From positions 1 through 10,238 of the forward strand of contig JAFAKZ010000182.1 of NCBI GenBank assembly GCA_019234745.1: DNA of 10,238 nucleotides. The letters are read 5' to 3'. Each line of letters starts with the position of its first letter. The stretch's first letter is position 1. The DNA comes from Burkholderiales bacterium. GTDB lineage: Bacteria > Pseudomonadota > Gammaproteobacteria > Burkholderiales > Chitinimonadaceae. The position numbers were made by a program, and so were the translations under genes. Below the pieces are notes generated by a model. The model worked only from the letters and a program-made list of their open reading frames with translations. It had not been told where the DNA came from and made no database searches. Of this stretch, positions 1-7,155 are shown piece by piece.

Positions 1-752
1 AGCTGCGGCGTGAGATTGATTTCCGGCACCAGCACCAGGGCCTGGCGGCCAGCGGCCAGCACGGCAGCGATAGCCTGCAGGTAGACCTCCGTCTTGCCGC
101 TGCCCGTGATGCCTTGCAGAAGGTGCGCCGCGAAGCCCGTGCTAGCCACGATCGATTTCACCGCCGCAGCCTGGTCGTCATTGAGCGCCAGGCCGACGAC
201 ATCGCCAATCGGCGCCACTTCTTGCCGCGTCACGGCAACACGACCGTCGGCCAGCCAGGTTTGCACCGTCTTCCAGGCGGTAGACGACACACGGCGCAGC
301 TCTGCCTCGGCGCGCGGTGCGCCCAACATGGCGACCAGGCGGTGCTGCATGACGGCGCGGGCCGGGATGGCGGCGGCCAGCGCCTTCACATCGACCGCCA
401 TATAGCGCAGCGCCTCGGCCACATTGAACGGCGCGATGTCGCGGAAGCGGCTGGGAATCGCCGTATGTACGACCTGGCCGATGGGATGCTGATAGTAGTC
501 GGCGCAGAAGCGCAGCAGGGCCAGCATCTCGGCCGGCATGGCCGGCATGTCTTCCAGGATGGCGTCCACCGGCTTGATGGTGACGCCGGCATCCTCTGGC
601 GCATCGGCCAGCGCCATCACGATGCCGACCAGGGAGCGGCTGCCGAAGGGTACCACCGCGCGACGGCCGACGTCGGCAGCCGTCGCCGCTTCGACGGCGT
701 AGTCGAAGAGGCGGTCGAGCGGGACGTCGAGAGCTACGCGGACGAAGGGCAT
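1..752 (-). CDS. priA: Primosomal protein N' / replication restart helicase PriA, N-terminal 250 codons (partial)
   Basis: PriA is the 3'-to-5' DNA helicase that recognises stalled forks and reloads the replisome. Translating the minus strand from the ATG at 752 gives 250 codons running off the left edge, so about the first third of the usual ~730 residues is present. Residues 1-105 (starting MPFVRVALDVPLDRLFDY) match the 3'-DNA-end-binding domain. Residues 106-185 are the winged-helix region. At about 188-194 lies a Q-motif-like LALNDDQ, followed by the Walker A motif GITGSGKTE (Lys220) and the helicase segment LVLVPEINLTPQ at 239-250. The zinc-binding and C-terminal domains lie outside the window. 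No good Shine-Dalgarno sequence precedes the ATG, but the next upstream region is non-coding, so this start is the reasonable one. A TTGACA hexamer lies at 787-782 (minus strand) without a convincing -10 partner. Identity is seen in the motifs; the function is that of the family. Confidence 0.96.
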   Translation of the reverse strand, partial: MPFVRVALDVPLDRLFDYAVEAATAADVGRRAVVPFGSRSLVGIVMALADAPEDAGVTIKPVDAILEDMPAMPAEMLALLRFCADYYQHPIGQVVHTAIPSRFRDIAPFNVAEALRYMAVDVKALAAAIPARAVMQHRLVAMLGAPRAEAELRRVSSTAWKTVQTWLADGRVAVTRQEVAPIGDVVGLALNDDQAAAVKSIVASTGFAAHLLQGITGSGKTEVYLQAIAAVLAAGRQALVLVPEINLTPQ

Positions 753-872
753 ACAGGAATAGGGGGATTCTTGGGGAAGACTGTCAAGAAAACAATTTTC
801 GCAGCGCAAAAATGGCGTGAAACAGCGCTAAGTGCCGGAGCCGATTAGGCTTTCACAACTTTCCACAGAATG

Positions 873-881
873 TGTGGATAA
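873..881 (-). promoter_or_regulatory. DnaA box, perfect TTATCCACA
   Basis: The plus strand reads TGTGGATAA, the exact reverse complement of the strongest E. coli DnaA box TTATCCACA. It forms an inverted pair with a weaker box on the plus strand at 859-867 (CTTTCCACA, 7 of 9 matches); CCACA and TGTGG are separated by 5 bp. A third box (885-893) follows 3 bp later in the same orientation. Confidence 0.65.
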
Positions 882-884
882 CTT

Positions 885-893
885 TGTGAGTAA
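885..893 (-). promoter_or_regulatory. DnaA box, near-consensus (8 of 9)
   Basis: The minus strand reads TTACTCACA, one mismatch from the consensus TTATNCACA. It lies in the same orientation as the perfect box at 873-881 with a 12-bp start-to-start spacing, close to the one-turn spacing seen in cooperative DnaA arrays. On its own it would be weak evidence; the clustering makes it credible. Confidence 0.45.
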
Positions 894-901
894 GATTGGA
901 A

Positions 902-1016
902 AAATCACTTAAGCCGCGGTGAACTCAAGCACTTTGTTGGTTCGCCTGTTTTTTAGGCAGACTTTATATCATTTAAAATCAATAACTTGCGATTACGCAA
1001 CGGTTTAAGTGATTTT
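902..1016. repeat. Perfect 12-bp inverted repeat with 91-bp spacer
   Basis: AAAATCACTTAA at 902-913 is matched by its exact reverse complement TTAAGTGATTTT at 1005-1016. The 91-bp spacer contains the IHF site and the palindrome at 987-1000. The arms are too far apart for an efficient RNA hairpin, so paired protein-binding sites brought together by DNA bending is the likelier reading. I do not recognise the arm sequence as a known operator. Confidence 0.6.
977..989 (+). promoter_or_regulatory. IHF consensus site
   Basis: The 13-mer AATCAATAACTTG matches the IHF consensus WATCAANNNNTTR at every fixed position. It lies in the 70% A+T segment, between the two arms of the 12-bp inverted repeat and between the flanking DnaA boxes. 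IHF bends DNA sharply and is an architectural part of oriC in many proteobacteria. A match of this length is expected now and then by chance in A+T-rich DNA, so the location is what gives it weight. Confidence 0.45.
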
Positions 1017-1050
1017 AAGGTGAGGCTTGACAAGCGCCTCGCATCACCTT
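1017..1050. repeat. Imperfect hairpin next to the inverted repeat
   Basis: AAGGTGA-GGC (1017-1026) can pair with GCC (1036-1038) and TCACCTT (1044-1050), leaving a 5-nt bulge (1039-1043). An alternative pairing is GAGGC (1022-1026) with GCCTC (1036-1040). No T-run follows on either strand, so it is not a typical intrinsic terminator. Confidence 0.4.
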
Positions 1051-1058
1051 TCGCCAAC

Positions 1059-1067
1059 TGTGCATAA
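1059..1067 (-). promoter_or_regulatory. DnaA box, TTATGCACA
   Basis: The plus strand reads TGTGCATAA, an exact match to the consensus TTATNCACA on the minus strand. It has the same orientation as the boxes at 873-881 and 885-893 and sits on the other side of the A+T-rich, IHF-site-containing segment, so the boxes bracket that segment. Both this box and the 873-881 box are followed by CTT. Confidence 0.55.
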
Positions 1068-1156
1068 CTTAGGCCGCAGAGCGATCCCAACACTTCAACA
1101 GTAAGCTGCAAGTCACTGTTTTGTCATACGTTTCGAATCGCTCTGTCACACGAGAG

Positions 1157-2239
1157 TCATGCGCCGGCTTGGTGCGCCGCACTATGATACTGGCGGGAAT
1201 GCTTATGTACGGCCTGTACAAGTGCCCCTACATGTTCAGGCGGCGTGAACTGCGAGATGCCGTGTCCGAGGTTGAAAACGTGGCCGCTGCCGCTGCCGAA
1301 GCTGGCCAGCAGGCGTGCAACCTCCGCCTCGACGGCAGCCGGCTTGGCGAACAGGGCGACGGGGTCGAAGTTGCCCTGCAAGGCCACCTTGTCGCCCACG
1401 CGGCGGCGCGCCTCGGCCAGGTCTACCGTCCAGTCCAGTCCTACGGCATCACAGCCCGAGGCAGCGATGTCCTCCAGCCACAGGCCGCCGCCCTTGGTGA
1501 ACACGATCACCGGCACGCGGCGACCATCGTGCTCGCGCTTGAGGCCGGCGATAAGCTGGCGCATATAGGCGAGCGAGAATTCCTGGTACTTGCCGTAGGC
1601 CAGCACGCCGCCCCAGGAGTCGAAGATCTGCACAGCCTGCGCACCGGCTTCGATCTGGGCGTTGAGATAGGCGGTGACCGTACGTGCATTTACATCCAGG
1701 GTGTGGTGCAGCAGCTCGGGACGGTCGTACATCATGGTCTTGATGCGGCTATAGCTGTCCGATCCGCCGCCTTCGATCATGTAGCAGGCCAGCGTAAACG
1801 GGCTGCCGGAGAAGCCGATCAGGGGCACACGGCCGGCCAGCGCCGTGCGGATGGACGAGACGGCGTCGAACACATATCGCAGTTCGCTCATATCGGGCAC
1901 GGCCAACGCACGAATGGCGGCCTCCTCGCGCAGCGGGCGCTCGAACTTCGGCCCCTCGCCTTCGGCGAAGTAGAGGCCCAGGCCCATGGCGTCCGGTACG
2001 GTGAGGATGTCGGAGAACAGGATGGCGGCGTCGAGCGGGTAGCGATCGAGCGGTTGCAGCGTCACTTCCGTGGCCAGCTCCTTGGACTTGCAGAGCGCCA
2101 GGAAGGAACCGGCCTGGCGGCGCGTCTCGCAGTATTCCGGCAGGTAGCGGCCGGCCTGGCGCATCAGCCAGACGGGCGTGTATTCGGTCGGCTCGCGCAA
2201 GAGCGCGCGCAGGAAGGTGTCGTTTTGAAGCGCAGTCAT
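1157..2239 (-). CDS. hemE: Uroporphyrinogen III decarboxylase
   Basis: HemE removes the four acetate carboxyl groups of uroporphyrinogen III to give coproporphyrinogen III, a cytosolic step of haem synthesis. The 360-residue product has normal family length and the signature segments: PVWLMRQAGRYLPEY at 22-36, ILFSDIL at 73-79, CYMIEGGGS at 152-160, FDSWGG at 206-211 and NLGHGI at 323-328. The residues matching the known active-site set are all present: Arg27, Arg31, Asp77, Tyr153, Ser208 and His326. Position 37 is Cys where relatives usually carry Arg or Lys, probably neutral. The ATG at 2239 is well supported by AGGGA 5 nt upstream, which overlaps the stop codon of the K+-channel gene; only 8 bp separate the two genes, so hemE is probably translated in coupled fashion as the last gene of the cluster. 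No strong terminator follows. Confidence 0.97.
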   Translation of the reverse strand: MTALQNDTFLRALLREPTEYTPVWLMRQAGRYLPEYCETRRQAGSFLALCKSKELATEVTLQPLDRYPLDAAILFSDILTVPDAMGLGLYFAEGEGPKFERPLREEAAIRALAVPDMSELRYVFDAVSSIRTALAGRVPLIGFSGSPFTLACYMIEGGGSDSYSRIKTMMYDRPELLHHTLDVNARTVTAYLNAQIEAGAQAVQIFDSWGGVLAYGKYQEFSLAYMRQLIAGLKREHDGRRVPVIVFTKGGGLWLEDIAASGCDAVGLDWTVDLAEARRRVGDKVALQGNFDPVALFAKPAAVEAEVARLLASFGSGSGHVFNLGHGISQFTPPEHVGALVQAVHKHSRQYHSAAHQAGA

Positions 2240-2250
2240 ATCAGTCCCTA
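2240..2250 (-). promoter_or_regulatory. hemE ribosome binding site overlapping the kir stop codon
   Basis: On the minus strand the channel gene ends in TAG (2250-2248), and the AG of that stop is the start of the Shine-Dalgarno AGGGA (2249-2245), 5 nt before the hemE ATG. A ribosome terminating on the channel gene therefore covers the hemE initiation site, the layout expected for translational coupling. Confidence 0.7.
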
Positions 2251-3144
2251 GCCACCCAAGCTTGGATCATCATGCTCGGGGCGCAGCGGTTGTACTTCGT
2301 GGAAATGGTTGAAATCCATATGGGTGACGCCATCGTCGTCGACGTGCAGCAGATCGCGGTACTTCATATTCCAGCGCATCGTGTCGGCACCATAGGTCTT
2401 GCGGCCCTGCATGGATTGCGAGGTCGTCTCATCCACGCCGCTGATGGTGAGGATAAGGCCCCCCTCCTTTTCGACGAGTTCCTCCGCAGTGGTACCCCAT
2501 AGTGGGCTCGATTCGTCGATCACGTGCATGATGTTCCAGCCCAGTACGAACATGGGCTGCTGGTCGCGCACCAGTTCCAGGTCGTGGATGCGCCGCATCA
2601 CATAACCCTCGGACGTGACCTCGCGCCGGATCAGGCGCAGGCGCGCGTTCGCTTCCACGATGACATTCTGGCGCGCGTTGGCAGCACGGATGGTGAGCGT
2701 CTGCTTGCCGTTGACGGGATGCACGATGGGGTGCTCGGCAAACAGGATGATGGCGCGCGGGCGCGAGAAGCGGGCGAAGATCAGCCCTGTGACGATGGCC
2801 ACATTGCTCATGCCCGCGAAGATTTCCGTGGTGGCGACGACGTGGCCGTATAGCGTCATGGGGTGCATATCGCCGTAGCCCACGGTGGCCAGCGTCTCCA
2901 CGCTGAAGAAGAAGGCGCCCCAGAAACCGGGCGGGCTTTGATTGGCGATCGGCGCCCCGCCCAACATATAGAGCACGGCGAACACGGCGTTGATGGCCAG
3001 GAAGATCGCCGCGTTGATGGCGAAGAACTGCCACCACCGCAACGTCAGGAAGAAGTGGTAGGTGTTGGAGCCGAACGGGCGTGACAGGCCGTGCGTAACG
3101 ATGTCGCTATTACCCAGGCGTATCACCTTGCTATGGCCATGCAT
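2248..3144 (-). CDS. KirBac-type inward-rectifier potassium channel
   Basis: This is a prokaryotic inward-rectifier K+ channel, a homotetramer in the inner membrane. The first helix is near residues 37-61, the pore helix plus selectivity filter TVGYGD at about 87-92, and the second helix at about 99-124. The rest (from about 127) is the cytoplasmic immunoglobulin-like Kir domain, with conserved blocks FARFSRPRA, RAANARQNVI, HDLELVR and GWNIMHVIDESSPL. These match KirBac1.1 of Burkholderia pseudomallei closely as I remember it, and the length (298 aa) is comparable. The first in-frame candidate start is a TTG at 3147; I prefer the ATG directly after it (3144) because a GGGAGAGG ribosome binding site lies 7 nt upstream. 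It starts 22 nt after the HD-domain gene and ends 8 bp before hemE, so it is probably cotranscribed with both. No functional link to haem synthesis is evident. Confidence 0.95.
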   Translation of the reverse strand: MHGHSKVIRLGNSDIVTHGLSRPFGSNTYHFFLTLRWWQFFAINAAIFLAINAVFAVLYMLGGAPIANQSPPGFWGAFFFSVETLATVGYGDMHPMTLYGHVVATTEIFAGMSNVAIVTGLIFARFSRPRAIILFAEHPIVHPVNGKQTLTIRAANARQNVIVEANARLRLIRREVTSEGYVMRRIHDLELVRDQQPMFVLGWNIMHVIDESSPLWGTTAEELVEKEGGLILTISGVDETTSQSMQGRKTYGADTMRWNMKYRDLLHVDDDGVTHMDFNHFHEVQPLRPEHDDPSLGG

Positions 3145-3166
3145 CAATCTGCCTCTCCCGCCGCGC

Positions 3167-3760
3167 TCAAGCGTTGAACCAGCCGGCGTCGCGCGCCGCT
3201 TCCAGCTTCGGTGCCATCCAGGCCCACAGGGCGGGCGCGGCCGTGGAAATGGGCCGTTGGTTCTTGGCGATCACCTGATCAAAGCGCACCTTGTTCTCGC
3301 GCCAGCTTACGCCGCCGTTGCTGAGATTGAGCAGCATGGGGATGGCGCGATCCAGCGCGTAGGCGTAGCGGGATTCGGGCGTCCGCATATCCTCGTACTC
3401 GCGCCATAGCGCCATCATGGCGTCACCCTGGGCCGCGGGCAGCATCCCGAAGATGCGCTCGGCCGCCGCCTGCTCCTTTGCTGCCTTGCTCTCATTCGCC
3501 ACGGCGTCGTAGAGGAAGGTGTCGTCCGCGTCGATCTCCACCACATCGTGCACCAAGAGGAGCTTGACGGCGTGCTCCACGCGGATGGGTTCGGCCGCAT
3601 GCTCGGCGAGCGTCAGCGCCATGGTCGCCACGTGCCAGCTGTGCTCGGCCGAGTTCTCCTGGCGCGCCATGCCGATGGGACGCGAGCGGCGCTCGATGCC
3701 CTTGAGCTTGTCGATTTCCAGGATGAAGGCGAGCTGGGCCGAGAGGGAATCCATGTGCAT
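3167..3760 (-). CDS. HD-domain phosphohydrolase (YfbR/HDDC2-like, COG1896 type)
   Basis: The 197-residue product is a small stand-alone HD-domain metal-dependent hydrolase. Related proteins (E. coli YfbR, human HDDC2) dephosphorylate deoxynucleoside 5'-monophosphates. The metal-binding pattern is visible: His40 within SAEHSWH, His71-Asp72 in LLVHDVVEIDADD, and Asp137 in YALDRAIP; the opening GIERRSRPIGMARQENSAEH is also typical of this group. Two ATG codons (3760, 3754) start the frame and neither has a clear Shine-Dalgarno sequence, so the start may be off by two residues. Only 20 bp lie between this gene and the glnS terminator, so its promoter must lie in the end of glnS or it depends on read-through. 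It heads the group followed by the K+ channel and hemE. The family is clear; the exact substrate is not. Confidence 0.85.
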   Translation of the reverse strand: MHMDSLSAQLAFILEIDKLKGIERRSRPIGMARQENSAEHSWHVATMALTLAEHAAEPIRVEHAVKLLLVHDVVEIDADDTFLYDAVANESKAAKEQAAAERIFGMLPAAQGDAMMALWREYEDMRTPESRYAYALDRAIPMLLNLSNGGVSWRENKVRFDQVIAKNQRPISTAAPALWAWMAPKLEAARDAGWFNA

Positions 3761-3780
3761 CCGCTTAGAACATGTAGAAG

Positions 3781-3803
3781 AAGGCCCGCATCGTGCGGGC
3801 CTT
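3781..3803 (-). terminator. Intrinsic terminator of glnS
   Basis: AAGGCCCGCA (3781-3790) and TGCGGGCCTT (3794-3803) form a perfect 10-bp stem around a 3-nt loop. The stem starts 10 nt after the glnS stop codon. On the minus strand it is followed by TTCTTCT, a weak U-tract, so some read-through into the HD-domain gene is possible. Confidence 0.8.
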
Positions 3804-3813
3804 GCAGGTTGGC

Positions 3814-5514
<1,701 letters not shown>

Positions 5515-5600
5515 AAGCCGCAGGCATCACTTCAATTGATTTGTGCAATGCCGCGATTTTAGCTGGGAATGACCAAGCGGCGGTAGATAAACCCGCAGTC

Positions 5601-5631
5601 GTAGGGTGCATTAAGCGCAGCGCAATGCACC
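5601..5631. repeat. REP-like palindrome in the glnS upstream gap
   Basis: GGTGCATT (5605-5612) pairs perfectly with AATGCACC (5624-5631) around an 11-nt centre with two GCGC units. Preceded by GTAG, it resembles the short dispersed GTAGGGTGC...GCACC palindromes often found between genes in proteobacteria. It lies 36 bp downstream of the questin-oxidase-like stop and about 90 bp upstream of glnS. The remainder of the 152-bp gap shows only the weak -10-like hexamer. It has no T-run, so it is not a standard terminator, though it could protect the 3' end of the upstream mRNA. Confidence 0.55.
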
Positions 5632-5666
5632 AAGCCGTCGTATCGGCAATATTAGGCGAAGCCCAC

Positions 5667-6668
5667 TCACCCCGCCCGCGACTCGATCTCCCGTGCCGCG
5701 ATGGCTTGGTGGAGTGACTTGCCCGTTTCCTGATAGTTCTCGTCGCACACCTGCACGAGCTTGATGACATGGTCGTCGTCGGACGCGATGGCGCGGTCGC
5801 GGATGGTAGGCCAATCCGGCAGGCGGCTGGGGACGGGCAGCGTGACGAGCTTGTCAGCCATGGGCACGGTCAACGTCGCGGCGCAGAATGCCTGCCAGAA
5901 GCCTGGCAGGACGGCAGACTCGGGCACGCCAGCGGCAATAACACGACCCAGCGCATTGCATCCGGTCACCAGGTGCAGCAGCGTGAAGTTGGGTTGATGC
6001 CAGTACGATTCAGCGGCGAAGACGGCAATGTCGTTAAGCTTGAGGCCATCGGGCAAAGCGGCGTGGCGGCCAAATCCCGCTTGAGATGCGACGGCCTCCA
6101 TGCGGCTGGAGATCAGCCCGTCGGACGGCCAAGTGCGCGGCGTACCCACCTTGAGGCGCAGCACGGCCACGCGCTCGGCGATGGTTGCATCGAAGTCCAG
6201 CTTTTGCAGCTCACCCAGCGGCATCCAGCAACTGGCCAGGCTAGCGAGGCCGGCGGCGATCTCGCCGCGATGGTTCAGGCGTAGGCCATAGCCGAGTTCG
6301 ATCAGCGCATGGAAGGCCGCGCCGCCGATACCACCGGCGAGCATGGAGACGGCATTGTTGACGATGTCGGTGGCGAGCGCACGGCGCAGTTCGGAATCGT
6401 AATAGCGGCGGTAGGCTGCGAAAGCATCGCGCTCGCCCAGCCGGTGCGCCCAGTTTGCGCGGGTCACGATATAGCCGTCGTCCGTGGCAGGCCGTAGCTT
6501 GCGCGAGCTGTGCGCGTGGAATTCCAGCAGGCGGCCATCATCAGCGCCGAGCAGCGCCAACGCCCCCAGCGCCATGGGTAGGTGATTGCTCAGGCCCGCG
6601 CCATAGGATTGATCGTAACTTACGTTGTCGTCCAGGAGGGCGAACAGGGCAGCCGGGTTGGCGATCAT
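5667..6668 (-). CDS. Questin oxidase-like protein (DUF4243 family)
   Basis: The product (333 residues from the ATG at 6668) resembles the questin oxidase-like/DUF4243 family, named after fungal enzymes that oxidise anthraquinones such as questin in a Baeyer-Villiger-like step. The most telling part is the N-terminal YDQSYGAGLSNHLPMALGAL block, followed by RLLEFHAHSSRKL and several conserved His residues, including AAFHALIELGYG and FTLLHLVTG. No signal peptide or membrane segment is visible, so it is probably cytosolic. The frame stays open upstream to a TTG at 6737, but the ATG at 6668 has GGAAG 5 nt before it and gives a family-like N-terminus, so I chose it. It follows the DUF486 gene by 73 bp and may share its transcript. 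Bacterial members have no firmly known substrate and nothing nearby suggests a polyketide pathway. Family assignment is from memory of the motif. Confidence 0.72.
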   Translation of the reverse strand: MIANPAALFALLDDNVSYDQSYGAGLSNHLPMALGALALLGADDGRLLEFHAHSSRKLRPATDDGYIVTRANWAHRLGERDAFAAYRRYYDSELRRALATDIVNNAVSMLAGGIGGAAFHALIELGYGLRLNHRGEIAAGLASLASCWMPLGELQKLDFDATIAERVAVLRLKVGTPRTWPSDGLISSRMEAVASQAGFGRHAALPDGLKLNDIAVFAAESYWHQPNFTLLHLVTGCNALGRVIAAGVPESAVLPGFWQAFCAATLTVPMADKLVTLPVPSRLPDWPTIRDRAIASDDDHVIKLVQVCDENYQETGKSLHQAIAAREIESRAG

Positions 6669-6741
6669 GGATGCTTCCGACTTATCGACTTGAATACCAG
6701 CATAGTGCTTTGCTATGGGCACTGCAATGGCAGGCAATCCC

Positions 6742-7089
6742 TTACCGGAACATGAAGTACACGGCGCCCATCAGGCACAGTCCGGCCCACACAAAATCCC
6801 ATTTGAAGGGCTGGCCCATATAGAAGATGGCGAAGGGCACGAAGACCGACAGGGTGATGACTTCCTGCAGGATCTTCAGCTGCGCCAGCGAGTAGACGCC
6901 GAAGCCGATGCGGTTGCCCGGTACCTGCAGCAGGTATTCGAACAGGGCGATCGCCCAGCTGGCGATGGCCGCGATATACCAGGGCTTGCTGTGCAGATTG
7001 CGCAGGTGCCCATACCAGGCGAAAGTCATGAAGACATTGGAACAAATCAGCAGAAGGATGGTCTGCAAGCCGATTGGTAAAGAAGCCAC
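6742..7089 (-). CDS. DUF486 (DMT-superfamily-like) small membrane protein
   Basis: The 115-residue product is very hydrophobic, with four predicted membrane helices at about 5-25, 35-55, 68-90 and 96-114. The N-terminal LLLICSNVFMTFAWYGHL and the following NRIGFGVYSLAQLKILQEVITL are hallmarks of DUF486, a small inner-membrane family placed near the drug/metabolite transporters. Its transport role is not established. The start is a GTG at 7089, chosen because no ATG precedes the first helix; the ribosome binding site is poor. It is divergent from the TPR gene, with 66 bp between the start codons, so both promoters must lie close together or overlap. The questin-oxidase-like gene follows 73 bp downstream on the same strand. 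Confidence 0.85.
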   Translation of the reverse strand: MASLPIGLQTILLLICSNVFMTFAWYGHLRNLHSKPWYIAAIASWAIALFEYLLQVPGNRIGFGVYSLAQLKILQEVITLSVFVPFAIFYMGQPFKWDFVWAGLCLMGAVYFMFR

Positions 7090-7155
7090 GATTTGAATAC
7101 GCCCAAGTCTGTTAGAATCGCGAGTTTGTTAGCTTTCTTCCCCGCCGTCCAGCCA
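7090..7155. promoter_or_regulatory. Divergent promoter region between DUF486 gene and envelope operon
   Basis: Only 66 bp separate the GTG of the leftward DUF486 gene and the ATG of the rightward TPR gene. A -10-like TAGAAT stands at 7113-7118 on the plus strand, one base from TATAAT. The best -35 candidate, TTGAAT at 7093-7098, is only 14 bp upstream of it, too close for a standard sigma-70 promoter. If this -10 is used, the in-frame TTG at 7093 cannot be a start codon, which favours the ATG at 7156. Confidence 0.35.

Larger units (their letters stand above)
753..1156. other. 404-bp gene-free, A+T-rich region with DnaA-box cluster; origin-like
   Basis: This is the only gene-free stretch over 300 bp. 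It lies between the priA start and the hemE stop and is clearly richer in A+T than its surroundings; positions 951-1020 are 70% A+T (21 G/C in 70). It holds DnaA-box-like 9-mers at 859-867, 873-881, 885-893 and 1059-1067, a perfect IHF consensus at 977-989, a perfect 12-bp inverted repeat (902-913 with 1005-1016), a short palindrome TTGCG-ATTA-CGCAA at 987-1000 and an imperfect hairpin at 1017-1050. A weaker 6-bp hairpin just past hemE (AACAGT 1097-1102 with ACTGTT 1115-1120) might be a poor hemE terminator. DnaA boxes, an IHF site and an A+T-rich segment together are the usual ingredients of a bacterial oriC, or of a DnaA-regulated promoter for priA. No dnaA, dnaN or rpmH gene is in the window. 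The origin call is inference. Confidence 0.5.

Noticed and set aside
782..787. Perfect TTGACA (minus strand) as the priA -35 box
   Set aside because: With 16-18 bp spacing no -10-like hexamer follows, and a later one would run into the start codon.
114..848. 244-codon plus-strand open frame at the left edge
   Set aside because: The minus strand reads as a clear PriA N-terminus with Walker A, continuing off the window. The plus-strand product has no recognisable motif.
1121..2251. 376-codon plus-strand open frame antisense to hemE
   Set aside because: The minus strand encodes an intact HemE with all active-site residues; the plus-strand frame is a shadow.
7093..7155. TTG start at 7093 for the TPR gene
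   Set aside because: It overlaps the likely promoter and lies 4 bp from the divergent GTG start. The ATG at 7156 directly begins a good signal peptide.
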